DNA of 64,000 nt from Chitinophaga sp. HK235 (lineage in GTDB: Bacteria > Bacteroidota > Bacteroidia > Chitinophagales > Chitinophagaceae): assembly GCF_018255755.1 (NCBI RefSeq), contig NZ_CP073766.1, forward strand, positions 5,950,501 through 6,014,500, in the 5' to 3' direction. Shown piece after piece: positions 1 through 5,938 of the stretch (positions are counted from its first letter, which is position 1; each line of letters begins with the position of its first letter). A model generated the notes under the pieces. The model was not told where the DNA came from, ran no database searches, and saw nothing but the letters and a program-made list of their open reading frames with translations. The translations under genes and the position numbers were made by a program.

Positions 1-536
1 GGCTGTTTCTCAAAGTTCGGATCATTTAGTCGCAGGCCCATATGCCGGTGCCCTATGGATGATAGGGAGATAACCCGCGCGCTGCCTGCATTTTTCAATG
101 CCGGCCATAACCGTCCGGTTAGTTGAAAGTGCCCCAGATGGTTTACGCCAAACTGAAGCTCATAGCCACGTTGGTCTTTCATGAGTTGTGGCAGCCGGAA
201 TAACCCCGCGTTATTGAACAATAAATCCAGCTGGTTATGTTCTGCCAGGAAACGCGCTGCAAAGCTGTCAACAGAAGCAGGATCGGCCAGGTCGAGCGGA
301 AAAAAAGACACATTTTTCAGATGAGCGAGCCGGCTTGATGCCTTGCCGGCATCCCTGGCACCCACAACAACTGTTGCTCCTATAGCCGCCAACGTTATAA
401 CGGTTTCATAGCCGATGCCTGAATTGCCGCCGGTGACTAAAACAACTTTTCCCGTTAAATCATGGCCAGCAGCTAATTCCGCCGCCGTACTGGAAGCATT
501 GTATCCTGAATGAATAGGTTGTTGTACTGTTTTCAT
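1..536 (-). CDS. SDR family NAD(P)-dependent oxidoreductase (C-terminus cut by window edge)
   Basis: The reading frame is open from an ATG at 536 to the left edge, so the C-terminal part lies outside the window. The start region reads MKTVQQPIHSGYNASSTAAE and is followed by a Rossmann strand and the cofactor loop TGGNSGIGYE, the family NNAG motif, and a strand ending SLSS, whose serine matches the SDR catalytic Ser. The YxxxK pair would be beyond the edge. The N-terminal extension before TGGNSGIG and the later FGVNHLGHF stretch resemble the retinol dehydrogenase/WW-domain oxidoreductase-like subgroup common in Bacteroidota. The substrate cannot be deduced. It is transcribed leftward, divergent from the lipoprotein gene at 676. 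Confidence 0.88.
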   Translation of the reverse strand, partial: MKTVQQPIHSGYNASSTAAELAAGHDLTGKVVLVTGGNSGIGYETVITLAAIGATVVVGARDAGKASSRLAHLKNVSFFPLDLADPASVDSFAARFLAEHNQLDLLFNNAGLFRLPQLMKDQRGYELQFGVNHLGHFQLTGRLWPALKNAGSARVISLSSIGHRHMGLRLNDPNFEKQ

Positions 537-675
537 ATCGATTAAAAAATAACAGAACAAAATTAGATCAACCTGTTTTACTAAAGTTATGCGAATCAAA
601 TCAATGATTATGCAGTGCAAAACTTATCGTGTAACATTCGCCAATCTCCTATCGTTTAAATACAAAATCACACGT

Positions 676-1191
676 ATGAAAAATGTTTACCTCTTTATCC
701 TAATGCTGACGGGCGTTCTGTTTGTATCCTGCAAAAAAGATAAGATTGCCTATGACAATGATTTTAAAAAGAGTTATGATACCTGGATAAATTTTAAAGC
801 ATCCTCCAATAACACCTATCGGTATGGAGTTTCCTTTGCATCCTGGACAGGGAGTAGTTCTGTAACAGTTATTACCGTAAAGGAAGGTAAAGTTATCGAG
901 CGGTCTTATACCGCTAAACATAGAGATCCTGCCACTAACCAGGTAGTCACCAATGAAGAATGGACGGAAGACGAAAGTGCACTGGGATCGCACATACCAG
1001 GCTTTTCTATGCTCACACTGGATGAAATCTATAAAAAGGCAAAAGACGAGTGGCTTATCAAAAGAGATAATGCTAACAACTATTTCGAAGCAAAGAATGA
1101 CGGTATGATATCCAGTTGTGGATATGTGGAAAACACTTGTGCAGATGATTGTTCTGTTGGTGTTAACATAATATTTATCGAGAAGATATAG
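676..1191 (+). CDS. Small lipoprotein, DUF6174-like
   Basis: This is a 171-residue protein. The ATG at 676 is preferred over one 87 bases upstream because it starts directly with a lipoprotein signal peptide (MKNVYLFILML...LFVSC, lipobox Cys19) followed by KKDK. The mature part has a segment with Tyr-Arg-Tyr and a beta strand, then VKEGKVIERSY, and later a helix with TLDEIYKKAKDEW. This order (yielding strand, GKV strand, helix with DEIF/DEIY) resembles the DUF6174 family, whose function is unknown. Near the C-terminus there are three cysteines (SSCGYVENTCADDC) that could form disulfides in the periplasm. It appears monocistronic. The family assignment is by eye. Confidence 0.7.
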   Translation: MKNVYLFILMLTGVLFVSCKKDKIAYDNDFKKSYDTWINFKASSNNTYRYGVSFASWTGSSSVTVITVKEGKVIERSYTAKHRDPATNQVVTNEEWTEDESALGSHIPGFSMLTLDEIYKKAKDEWLIKRDNANNYFEAKNDGMISSCGYVENTCADDCSVGVNIIFIEKI

Positions 1192-1267
1192 CTCGGTTTT
1201 TCCTATCTGAAATTCGCAAGATTCGGGTTTTTCTAAAAAAAAGCTGTCGTGAACTTTGCTCCAAAAA

Positions 1268-2164
1268 ATGAAAGCAAAGCGTGTATTTATTCTCGGTACG
1301 ACAGGTTATATTGGAGGCTCACTGGCAATTTATCTGCTGGAGAGAGGTTATCAGGTGAGTAGTCTGGTGCGGAAGCAGGCAGATGTAGCATTAGTACAAC
1401 AACTGGGTATTCATGCAACTGCGGGAATACTGGTGGAAAGCCCTGATGTGCAGGCTATTCTTGGAACGGCGGATATCATCATTAATGTCTCAGATTCCGA
1501 TGATCCTTTTATGGTATCGGCTATCCTCGATGCACTCGAAGGAAGTGGGAAAACCTTTATTCATACTTCCGGCGGCGGAATGATTGGCGATAAGGCCGCA
1601 GGGCAATATGCCGGTGAGGTGGTGTATACAGATATTCCGGAAAATCCTTTACTGGAGAGGGCCGGACGTGTAGCCATTGATAAGGCAGTGCTGGCCGCCG
1701 CACAGCGGAGCATACGTAGTATGGTGATCTGCCCTACGATGGTATATGGTAAAGGACTGGGACTTAAAAAGGAAAGCGACCAGATACCTGCATTGATAAG
1801 AGAAGCACAAAAACGGAAGAATGCAGTGATGGTGGGTAAAGGCGTGAATCTTACTTCCAATGTGCACATCATGGACCTGCTCGCATTATATGAACTGGCT
1901 GTAGAAAAAGGCACAGCAGGTTCTTTCTATTATGCAGAAAACGGGCGGACTTCTTTTTATGCTATCGCTGAAAGAATTAATCAGGTTTTAGGATTTGATA
2001 GAGAGATAACATCACTGTCCATTCACGAAGCGATTAAGATCTGGAGCCCTGCCATGGCTCATTTTGGTATGGGGTCCAATATTCTCGCCAGTGCAGAAAA
2101 AGCGCGTAAAGAGCTGGGATGGCAGCCTGTTTACAATAATCTCCTGGAAGAAATCAGCCTGTAA
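1268..2164 (+). CDS. NAD-dependent epimerase/NmrA-like oxidoreductase
   Basis: This is a 298-residue protein. An upstream TTG at 1256 is in frame, but the ATG at 1268 gives the normal family start (MKAKRVFILGTTGYIGGSLA) with the Rossmann glycine motif GTTGYIGG at the N-terminus. Further on are a strand with HTSGGGMIGD, a motif TMVYGKGLG that corresponds to the active-site Tyr region in extended/atypical SDRs, and the C-terminal KARKELGWQPV motif typical of nucleotide-sugar-epimerase-like proteins. The cofactor is probably NAD(P). The substrate is unknown. The Crp/Fnr regulator gene follows 60 bases downstream on the same strand but has its own promoter. Confidence 0.85.
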   Translation: MKAKRVFILGTTGYIGGSLAIYLLERGYQVSSLVRKQADVALVQQLGIHATAGILVESPDVQAILGTADIIINVSDSDDPFMVSAILDALEGSGKTFIHTSGGGMIGDKAAGQYAGEVVYTDIPENPLLERAGRVAIDKAVLAAAQRSIRSMVICPTMVYGKGLGLKKESDQIPALIREAQKRKNAVMVGKGVNLTSNVHIMDLLALYELAVEKGTAGSFYYAENGRTSFYAIAERINQVLGFDREITSLSIHEAIKIWSPAMAHFGMGSNILASAEKARKELGWQPVYNNLLEEISL

Positions 2165-2176
2165 AATGTAATAAGG

Positions 2177-2225
2177 TTGTGATATTGCCTGATAGTAGAT
2201 AATTTTGAAAGAAACTATCAGGCAA
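2177..2225 (+). promoter_or_regulatory. Promoter of the Crp/Fnr gene inside a perfect 11-bp inverted repeat
   Basis: TTG at 2177-2179 and TAATTTTG at 2200-2207 match the Bacteroidota -33/-7 promoter pattern with a 20-base spacer. Two perfect inverted arms, TTGCCTGATAG (2185-2195) and CTATCAGGCAA (2215-2225), flank the -7 box, and the right arm reaches the A of the start codon. The expected transcription start lies close to or within the right arm, so a DNA operator for autoregulation is more likely than an RNA hairpin. The promoter call rests on consensus matching only. Confidence 0.5.
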
Positions 2226-2800
2226 TGCTTCATCCCTTTATTCAACATCTGAAAAATTATATCGCTGTCCAGGACACCGATGCAGACAGTATACTAAGTT
2301 TTACAGATACCCTTGAATTAAAGAAAAAGCAAAATCTCTTCACAGAAGGACAGCTGTGCAGGGCCAACTATTTTGTAGTGAAAGGTTGTCTGAGAATGTT
2401 TTTCATTGATGATAAGGGAACAGAACAAACCACCCATTTTGCTATTGAGAACTGGTGGATGACAGATCATATGTCTTTGCTCAGCCAGCAGCCAACAGAT
2501 TTTTGTTTGCAGGCGGTAGAAAAGAGTGTAGTGCTTTCCATCGATAATGATGCGTATGAGGGGCTGATAAAGCAGTTTCCGGCAATTGAATCCTATTTCA
2601 GGATTATGCATCAACGGGCTCTGGCTGCTTCCCAGTACAGGATCAAATATTTGTACGGCTTTTCCAAGGAAGAGGTATTTGAGCATTTCAGTAAGAATGA
2701 ACCTGCTTTTGTACAGCGGATTCCTCAGTACCTGTTGGCATCCTATCTGGGATTTACCCCTGAATATTTAAGTGAATTACGAAAGAAACGAAAATCTTAA
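2225..2800 (+). CDS. Crp/Fnr family transcriptional regulator
   Basis: This is a 191-residue cytoplasmic regulator. The N-terminal two thirds form a cyclic-nucleotide-binding-like beta roll (LELKKKQNLFTEGQLCRANY, then FVVKGCLRMFF and GTEQTTHFAIE). The C-terminal end has a short helix-turn-helix (IPQYLLASYLGFTPEYLSELRKK). No arginine/serine phosphate cassette typical of true cAMP binding is obvious, as in many Bacteroidota Crp homologues, so the ligand is unknown. The length matches this common Bacteroidota group. The AhpD-like gene follows 63 bases downstream and is a plausible target. A perfect inverted repeat over its own promoter suggests autoregulation. Confidence 0.9.
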   Translation: MLHPFIQHLKNYIAVQDTDADSILSFTDTLELKKKQNLFTEGQLCRANYFVVKGCLRMFFIDDKGTEQTTHFAIENWWMTDHMSLLSQQPTDFCLQAVEKSVVLSIDNDAYEGLIKQFPAIESYFRIMHQRALAASQYRIKYLYGFSKEEVFEHFSKNEPAFVQRIPQYLLASYLGFTPEYLSELRKKRKS

Positions 2801-2832
2801 ACGGGTTTAAGATTTCCCCGGGTCCGGTGATA

Positions 2833-2840
2833 TAGTTTTG
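2833..2840 (+). promoter_or_regulatory. Candidate -7 box of the AhpD-like gene
   Basis: TAGTTTTG matches the Bacteroidota TAnnTTTG element and lies 24 bases before the ATG at 2864. The spacing from the box to the start codon is similar to that of the Crp promoter upstream. The -33 element is weak. Confidence 0.4.
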
Positions 2841-2863
2841 TGGTTAAATAAAAAGATATCACT

Positions 2864-3310
2864 ATGGAACAAAGAATGAATCTCGCTGCGGTGCAGCCTG
2901 CGGCTTACGAGGCACTGAGTGGACTTGAAAAATATCTGCATACTACTCAGTTGTCTGAGATTGAGAAAGGATTGATAAAGGTGCGTGCTTCACAAATCAA
3001 TCACTGTGCTTACTGTATCAATATGCATACCGTAGATGCAGTACGCGATGGTGAAAATGCCCAAAGGCTTTTCCTGCTGGATGCATGGAGGGAAACCAAT
3101 CTTTTTTCTGAAGAAGAAAAAATAATGTTGCAGCTCACCGAAGAAATTACACTCATTCATCAGCAAGGAGTGACTGCAGAAACGTACAACAAAGCCCTTA
3201 CTATTTTAGGAGAAATAAAGCTGGCGCAGGTGCTCATGGCTGTTATCGCCATCAATGCCTGGAACAGGCTGGCGATTACTGCTGAGATGGGATTTTCCGT
3301 GAAGTTATAA
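2864..3310 (+). CDS. Carboxymuconolactone decarboxylase/AhpD-like peroxidase-fold protein
   Basis: This is a 148-residue all-helical protein. The family active-site motif is clear: RASQINHCAYCINMH, with the redox pair Cys48-x-x-Cys51 and His55, as in AhpD-like alkylhydroperoxidases. The helix before it (SEIEKGLIKV) and the later stretch ending in NAWNRLAITAEM are also typical. Proteins of this group reduce hydroperoxides or serve as thiol relays. The exact substrate is unknown. The gene lies just downstream of a Crp/Fnr gene, an arrangement that suggests regulation by it (inference). It converges with the GNAT gene 13 bases away. Confidence 0.92.
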   Translation: MEQRMNLAAVQPAAYEALSGLEKYLHTTQLSEIEKGLIKVRASQINHCAYCINMHTVDAVRDGENAQRLFLLDAWRETNLFSEEEKIMLQLTEEITLIHQQGVTAETYNKALTILGEIKLAQVLMAVIAINAWNRLAITAEMGFSVKL

Positions 3311-3323
3311 TATCAGCTGTTGG

Positions 3324-3818
3324 CTAAAACCGGCGCCGGTATAACAACAGCTGTTCTCCATTGAGGGAGAGTTTATCTCTGAATTTCAGTCCCAGTTTTT
3401 CCAGCAGATGGATAGACCGTTCATTGCCAGGTATGGTGGTGGCCAGGATATGAGTATGGGCGGCATCATTTCTTACATCTTCCAGCAGGGCATATGCCGC
3501 TTCATAGGCATAGCCCTTTCCTGCGTACTGTGGCAGGAAGGCAAAGCCGATATCATGATGGGGCAGATACGCCCGTTTGATCAGGGTGACGATACCAATC
3601 CGACATTCATCTTCCAGTCGTCTGACTACTTTGAAGTTGGTGGCCGGGTTTTCCATTACACGTGCGATATAGCTGATAGCATCATCGAGTGTGTCGACGT
3701 GTCTGTCGCCGATATATCGTTTCCAGGCATCGGTGTTGACTAAAGTATAGATGAAAGCTGCATCAGCAATGCTGATGGGTTGTATGATGAGTCGTTCGGT
3801 TCGCAGTATTTCCGTCAT
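3324..3818 (-). CDS. GNAT family N-acetyltransferase (RimJ/RimL type)
   Basis: This is a 164-residue protein beginning MTEILRTERLIIQPISIADA, the typical opening of RimJ/RimL-like acetyltransferases that modify amino groups of proteins or small molecules with acetyl-CoA. The acetyl-CoA binding region is visible as FLPQYAGKGYAYEAAYALL (Q/RxxGxG/A-like pyrophosphate loop). The C-terminal NERSIHLLEKLGLKFRDK motif is the family's usual beta-bulge helix. The substrate cannot be told. It is transcribed alone and leftward, and it shares its 5' region with the divergent lipoprotein gene at 4001. That region carries nested inverted repeats. Confidence 0.92.
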   Translation of the reverse strand: MTEILRTERLIIQPISIADAAFIYTLVNTDAWKRYIGDRHVDTLDDAISYIARVMENPATNFKVVRRLEDECRIGIVTLIKRAYLPHHDIGFAFLPQYAGKGYAYEAAYALLEDVRNDAAHTHILATTIPGNERSIHLLEKLGLKFRDKLSLNGEQLLLYRRRF

Positions 3819-3859
3819 AGGAGCGTGTTATTGAGCGTACTGCTCTTACTACGAACTTA

Positions 3860-3928
3860 CAATTTTTACAATCATGTTCCGGCAAAGGAAGAAAAACAAG
3901 GAACATGAAAAGTTTCATGTAAAAATTG
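3860..3928. repeat. Nested inverted repeats in a divergent intergenic region
   Basis: The outer arms CAATTTTTACA (3860-3870) and TGTAAAAATTG (3918-3928) are perfect complements. The inner arms CATGTTCC (3873-3880) and GGAACATG (3900-3907) are also perfect. An overlapping smaller palindrome, CATGAAA-AG-TTTCATG, lies at 3904-3919. The array sits between the divergent GNAT and lipoprotein genes. It may be an operator array or a foldable RNA. No function is established. Confidence 0.6.
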
Positions 3929-4000
3929 AGTATGTTTTATTTATGGTATATTAATATTGTATGCATTACGTTTAAGTTAGCTATAAATAAAACCTATATT

Positions 4001-4564
4001 ATGAAAAAGATGTTATTAGGATCTTTTGTGTTAATCCTTTTTTCCACTGCTATTTTACTTTTCCAGATCAGTTGTAAAAAGTCTGCCGATGCCGAACCGG
4101 GAGGCAATACTGGCGGCAATGGAAGTAACGGCAGTGGTTATACGTTGCCTCCTGCTACTGCCACTACTTTAGGGGGTGTGATGGTGGGGAATGGTCTGAG
4201 TGTGAGCCCAACAGGTGTACTTTCTGTAAATAACACTGGTAACGGCAATACAACACAACTTAATAAACTGGTGTTCTTAAAATACAACGCTATATCAAAA
4301 AAGGAACTATGGTTGATGAACTATGATGGTACGGGGCAGACAAAAGTAAATGTTCAATTAGGAGCTGATCAGAGTATAGTTGGGGATGTGAGGTTGTCGC
4401 CGGATGGTAAAAAAATATTTTTTGTACTGGAGACCCGGTTTGCTACTCCTGGCAATAAGAAGAGTGATATCTATTCCTGCGACATTGACGGCAGGAACCT
4501 GAAGGCATTAACTGATGTACCGGAGGCTTACGGAGGAGCCGTAGATCTGGGTGGAGCTTACTGA
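4001..4564 (+). CDS. Lipoprotein with partial TolB/WD40-like beta-propeller
   Basis: This is a 187-residue protein. The ATG at 4001 is chosen because it opens a lipoprotein signal (MKKMLLGSFVLILF...QISC, Cys25). The longer frame from 3926 would add 25 residues without a signal. After a Gly/Asn/Ser-rich linker comes a short repeat LGGVMVGNGLSVSPTGVLSV, then a propeller-like blade (LWLMNYDGTGQTKV) and VRLSPDGKKIFFVLET, the TolB/PD40 signature. Only about two blades are present, far fewer than in a complete propeller, so it is either a small variant or a 3'-shortened relative. A clear terminator follows directly. The cell location is probably the periplasmic face of the outer membrane. Confidence 0.7.
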   Translation: MKKMLLGSFVLILFSTAILLFQISCKKSADAEPGGNTGGNGSNGSGYTLPPATATTLGGVMVGNGLSVSPTGVLSVNNTGNGNTTQLNKLVFLKYNAISKKELWLMNYDGTGQTKVNVQLGADQSIVGDVRLSPDGKKIFFVLETRFATPGNKKSDIYSCDIDGRNLKALTDVPEAYGGAVDLGGAY

Positions 4565-4581
4565 TAATTATATTTTTAGAT

Positions 4582-4615
4582 AAAAGGCCGGTCACCTGAT
4601 CCGGCCTTTTATTTT
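4582..4615 (+). terminator. Rho-independent terminator
   Basis: AAAAGGCCGG (4582-4591) pairs with CCGGCCTTTT (4601-4610) around a 9-base loop. A T-rich tail follows. It closes the lipoprotein gene and can also serve the convergent bacilliredoxin gene, which ends at 4622. Confidence 0.85.
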
Positions 4616-4621
4616 TATGGA

Positions 4622-5044
4622 CTATACAACGAATTCTTCAAAAATAGCCTGCAGATCGCTGGCTACTGCGCGGGCGTCTCTGCCTTCTATCCTGTGCTTA
4701 GGGATAAAATAAACCAGTTCTTGGTCTTTAAAAAATGCGATGGAAGGAGAAGATGGGGGAATATCTGCAATGTAGTTCCTGAAACGGGCGGTAGCCTCCA
4801 GGTCCTGGCCGGCAAACACAGTTACCACACGGTCCGGTTTTTTAATAGACTCATCTGTCATGATTTGTACTACTGCAGGACGGGCCATACCGGCGGCACA
4901 GCCGCAGACACTGTTAATAATCACCATGGTGGTGCCGTCCAGGGCCATAACTTTGTCTACATCTTCAGGGGTTATCAGTTCTTTCACACCCACTTCGGTC
5001 AGTTCATCTTTAAAAGGTTTTATTAACAAAGGAGAGTAGGGCAT
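4622..5044 (-). CDS. BrxA/BrxB-type bacilliredoxin
   Basis: This is a 140-residue thioredoxin-fold protein of the YphP/YqiW (DUF1094) family. It begins MPYSPLLIKPFKDELTEVGV and carries the family CGC motif (NSVCGCAAGMARP, Cys47 and Cys49). The later FAGQDLEATARFR and PPSSPSIAFF segments are also characteristic. In Firmicutes, bacilliredoxins remove bacillithiol from S-bacillithiolated proteins. In Bacteroidota the same family accompanies bacillithiol or related low-molecular-weight thiols. The substrate here is inferred from the family. It is a single gene, convergent with the lipoprotein gene upstream in the window. Confidence 0.93.
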   Translation of the reverse strand: MPYSPLLIKPFKDELTEVGVKELITPEDVDKVMALDGTTMVIINSVCGCAAGMARPAVVQIMTDESIKKPDRVVTVFAGQDLEATARFRNYIADIPPSSPSIAFFKDQELVYFIPKHRIEGRDARAVASDLQAIFEEFVV

Positions 5045-5145
5045 AACATTTACTTTTTTAGGTTAAAAAATAGGGTGAATCAAAATGTAGTTTTTATAAC
5101 AGTAAAAAGCCTCAAAAAGTTATAGGCAGAAGTTGCCTGAAATAG

Positions 5146-5174
5146 AAAGCGTCCGGCATTTTACCGGACGCTTT
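5146..5174. terminator. Bidirectional hairpin terminator
   Basis: A perfect 11-bp stem (5146-5156 with 5164-5174, AAAGCGTCCGG) encloses a 7-base loop, with A-rich and T-rich edges. It lies 5 bases past the stop of the small leftward gene at 5180. Confidence 0.8.
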
Positions 5175-5179
5175 TATAA

Positions 5180-5380
5180 TTAATTGAAAACCTGAAAGTC
5201 AATTGTAGCAGGCTTATTGGCGTTTTCCGTATCTGGTTTGACTACTACCTCTATAGGTGCATCTTCTCTTATTCTGGGCATACTGATAGGCACACCCGCG
5301 AACAGGCACATACACATAGCGGCCATCATACAAAACAATACAATTCGCAATACCCGTAATACGGGTTTTAATTTTTTCAT
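5180..5380 (-). CDS. Small exported protein, function unknown
   Basis: This is a 66-residue protein starting at an ATG at 5380. The first third is basic then hydrophobic (MKKLKPVLRVLRIVLFCMMA...), consistent with a signal peptide or membrane anchor. The remaining 35 residues are acidic and proline-containing (EDAPIEVVVKPDTENANKP). A terminator follows at once, which supports it as a real transcription unit end. It lies 68 bases downstream of the 125-residue exported protein on the same strand and may be co-transcribed with it. I recognise no family. Confidence 0.55.
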   Translation of the reverse strand: MKKLKPVLRVLRIVLFCMMAAMCMCLFAGVPISMPRIREDAPIEVVVKPDTENANKPATIDFQVFN

Positions 5381-5448
5381 GGAGTAAAAATTTAGAATAA
5401 TAAAACCACTGTTGCCGGAGAGGCAACATGTAATGAAGCATACTGGTA

Positions 5449-5826
5449 TCAGGCGATCACAGGGAGTGCTTCTTCTGCAGTGGGCATTTTTACAGGAAGA
5501 GAAGGAGGAAAAGACTGGATCTGCTTACATTTTTCAGCAGCGCTGCGCAGCCGGACGTGAATTTGATTATCTGCAGCTGCCAGGGCCATGGCTACCGGTA
5601 AGTGGTAGTCCGCCACAGCCGGATGTAACAGCGACAAGGCCCTTTGATAACTGATCGTTTTTCTGCCCTTACAGGTGCCGGTATACACTTGTTCATCCTG
5701 TACGGCTGGTTTGTTGCAATACCCCTCATATGGCAGATAAAAGGCCGTACTGCATAGCGCAAACAATACCATCAGCCAGAGCGGCGGATGTTTTTTTACG
5801 GCACTGATATATGAACAAGGCATCAT
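5449..5826 (-). CDS. Hypothetical exported or membrane-anchored protein
   Basis: This is a 125-residue protein. A hydrophobic segment near the start (PPLWLMVLFALCSTAFYL) looks like a signal anchor. The remainder contains two cysteines early on (YCNKP and GTCKGRK), a helix rich in Ala and Leu, and a Pro-rich C-terminus. It lies between the FtsX-type permease gene (upstream on the same strand) and the 66-residue gene. I do not recognise the family. The competing rightward frame at 5412-5654 has no start context or protein-like features, so the leftward frame is preferred. Confidence 0.5.
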   Translation of the reverse strand: MMPCSYISAVKKHPPLWLMVLFALCSTAFYLPYEGYCNKPAVQDEQVYTGTCKGRKTISYQRALSLLHPAVADYHLPVAMALAAADNQIHVRLRSAAEKCKQIQSFPPSLPVKMPTAEEALPVIA

Positions 5827-5866
5827 CTTTTAAAGGTAGTTATTTTATACTGAAGGGCCATAACAG

Positions 5867-5894
5867 CAAGGGCACCCATTTCTGGGTACCCTTG
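5867..5894 (-). terminator. Imperfect hairpin after the FtsX-type gene
   Basis: CAAGGGCACCCA (5867-5878) pairs with TGGGTACCCTTG (5883-5894) with one C/A mismatch. It sits just past the stop of the permease gene at 5939, but no U-run follows on the minus strand, so termination is uncertain. Confidence 0.4.
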
Positions 5895-5938
5895 TAGTAC
5901 TTCTAACATACCTGCGTTCGCATTTTAACGCAATATTT

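Noticed and set aside
5412..5654. 80-codon plus-strand frame
   Set aside because: Antisense to the 125-residue exported protein, without a plausible signal or motif.
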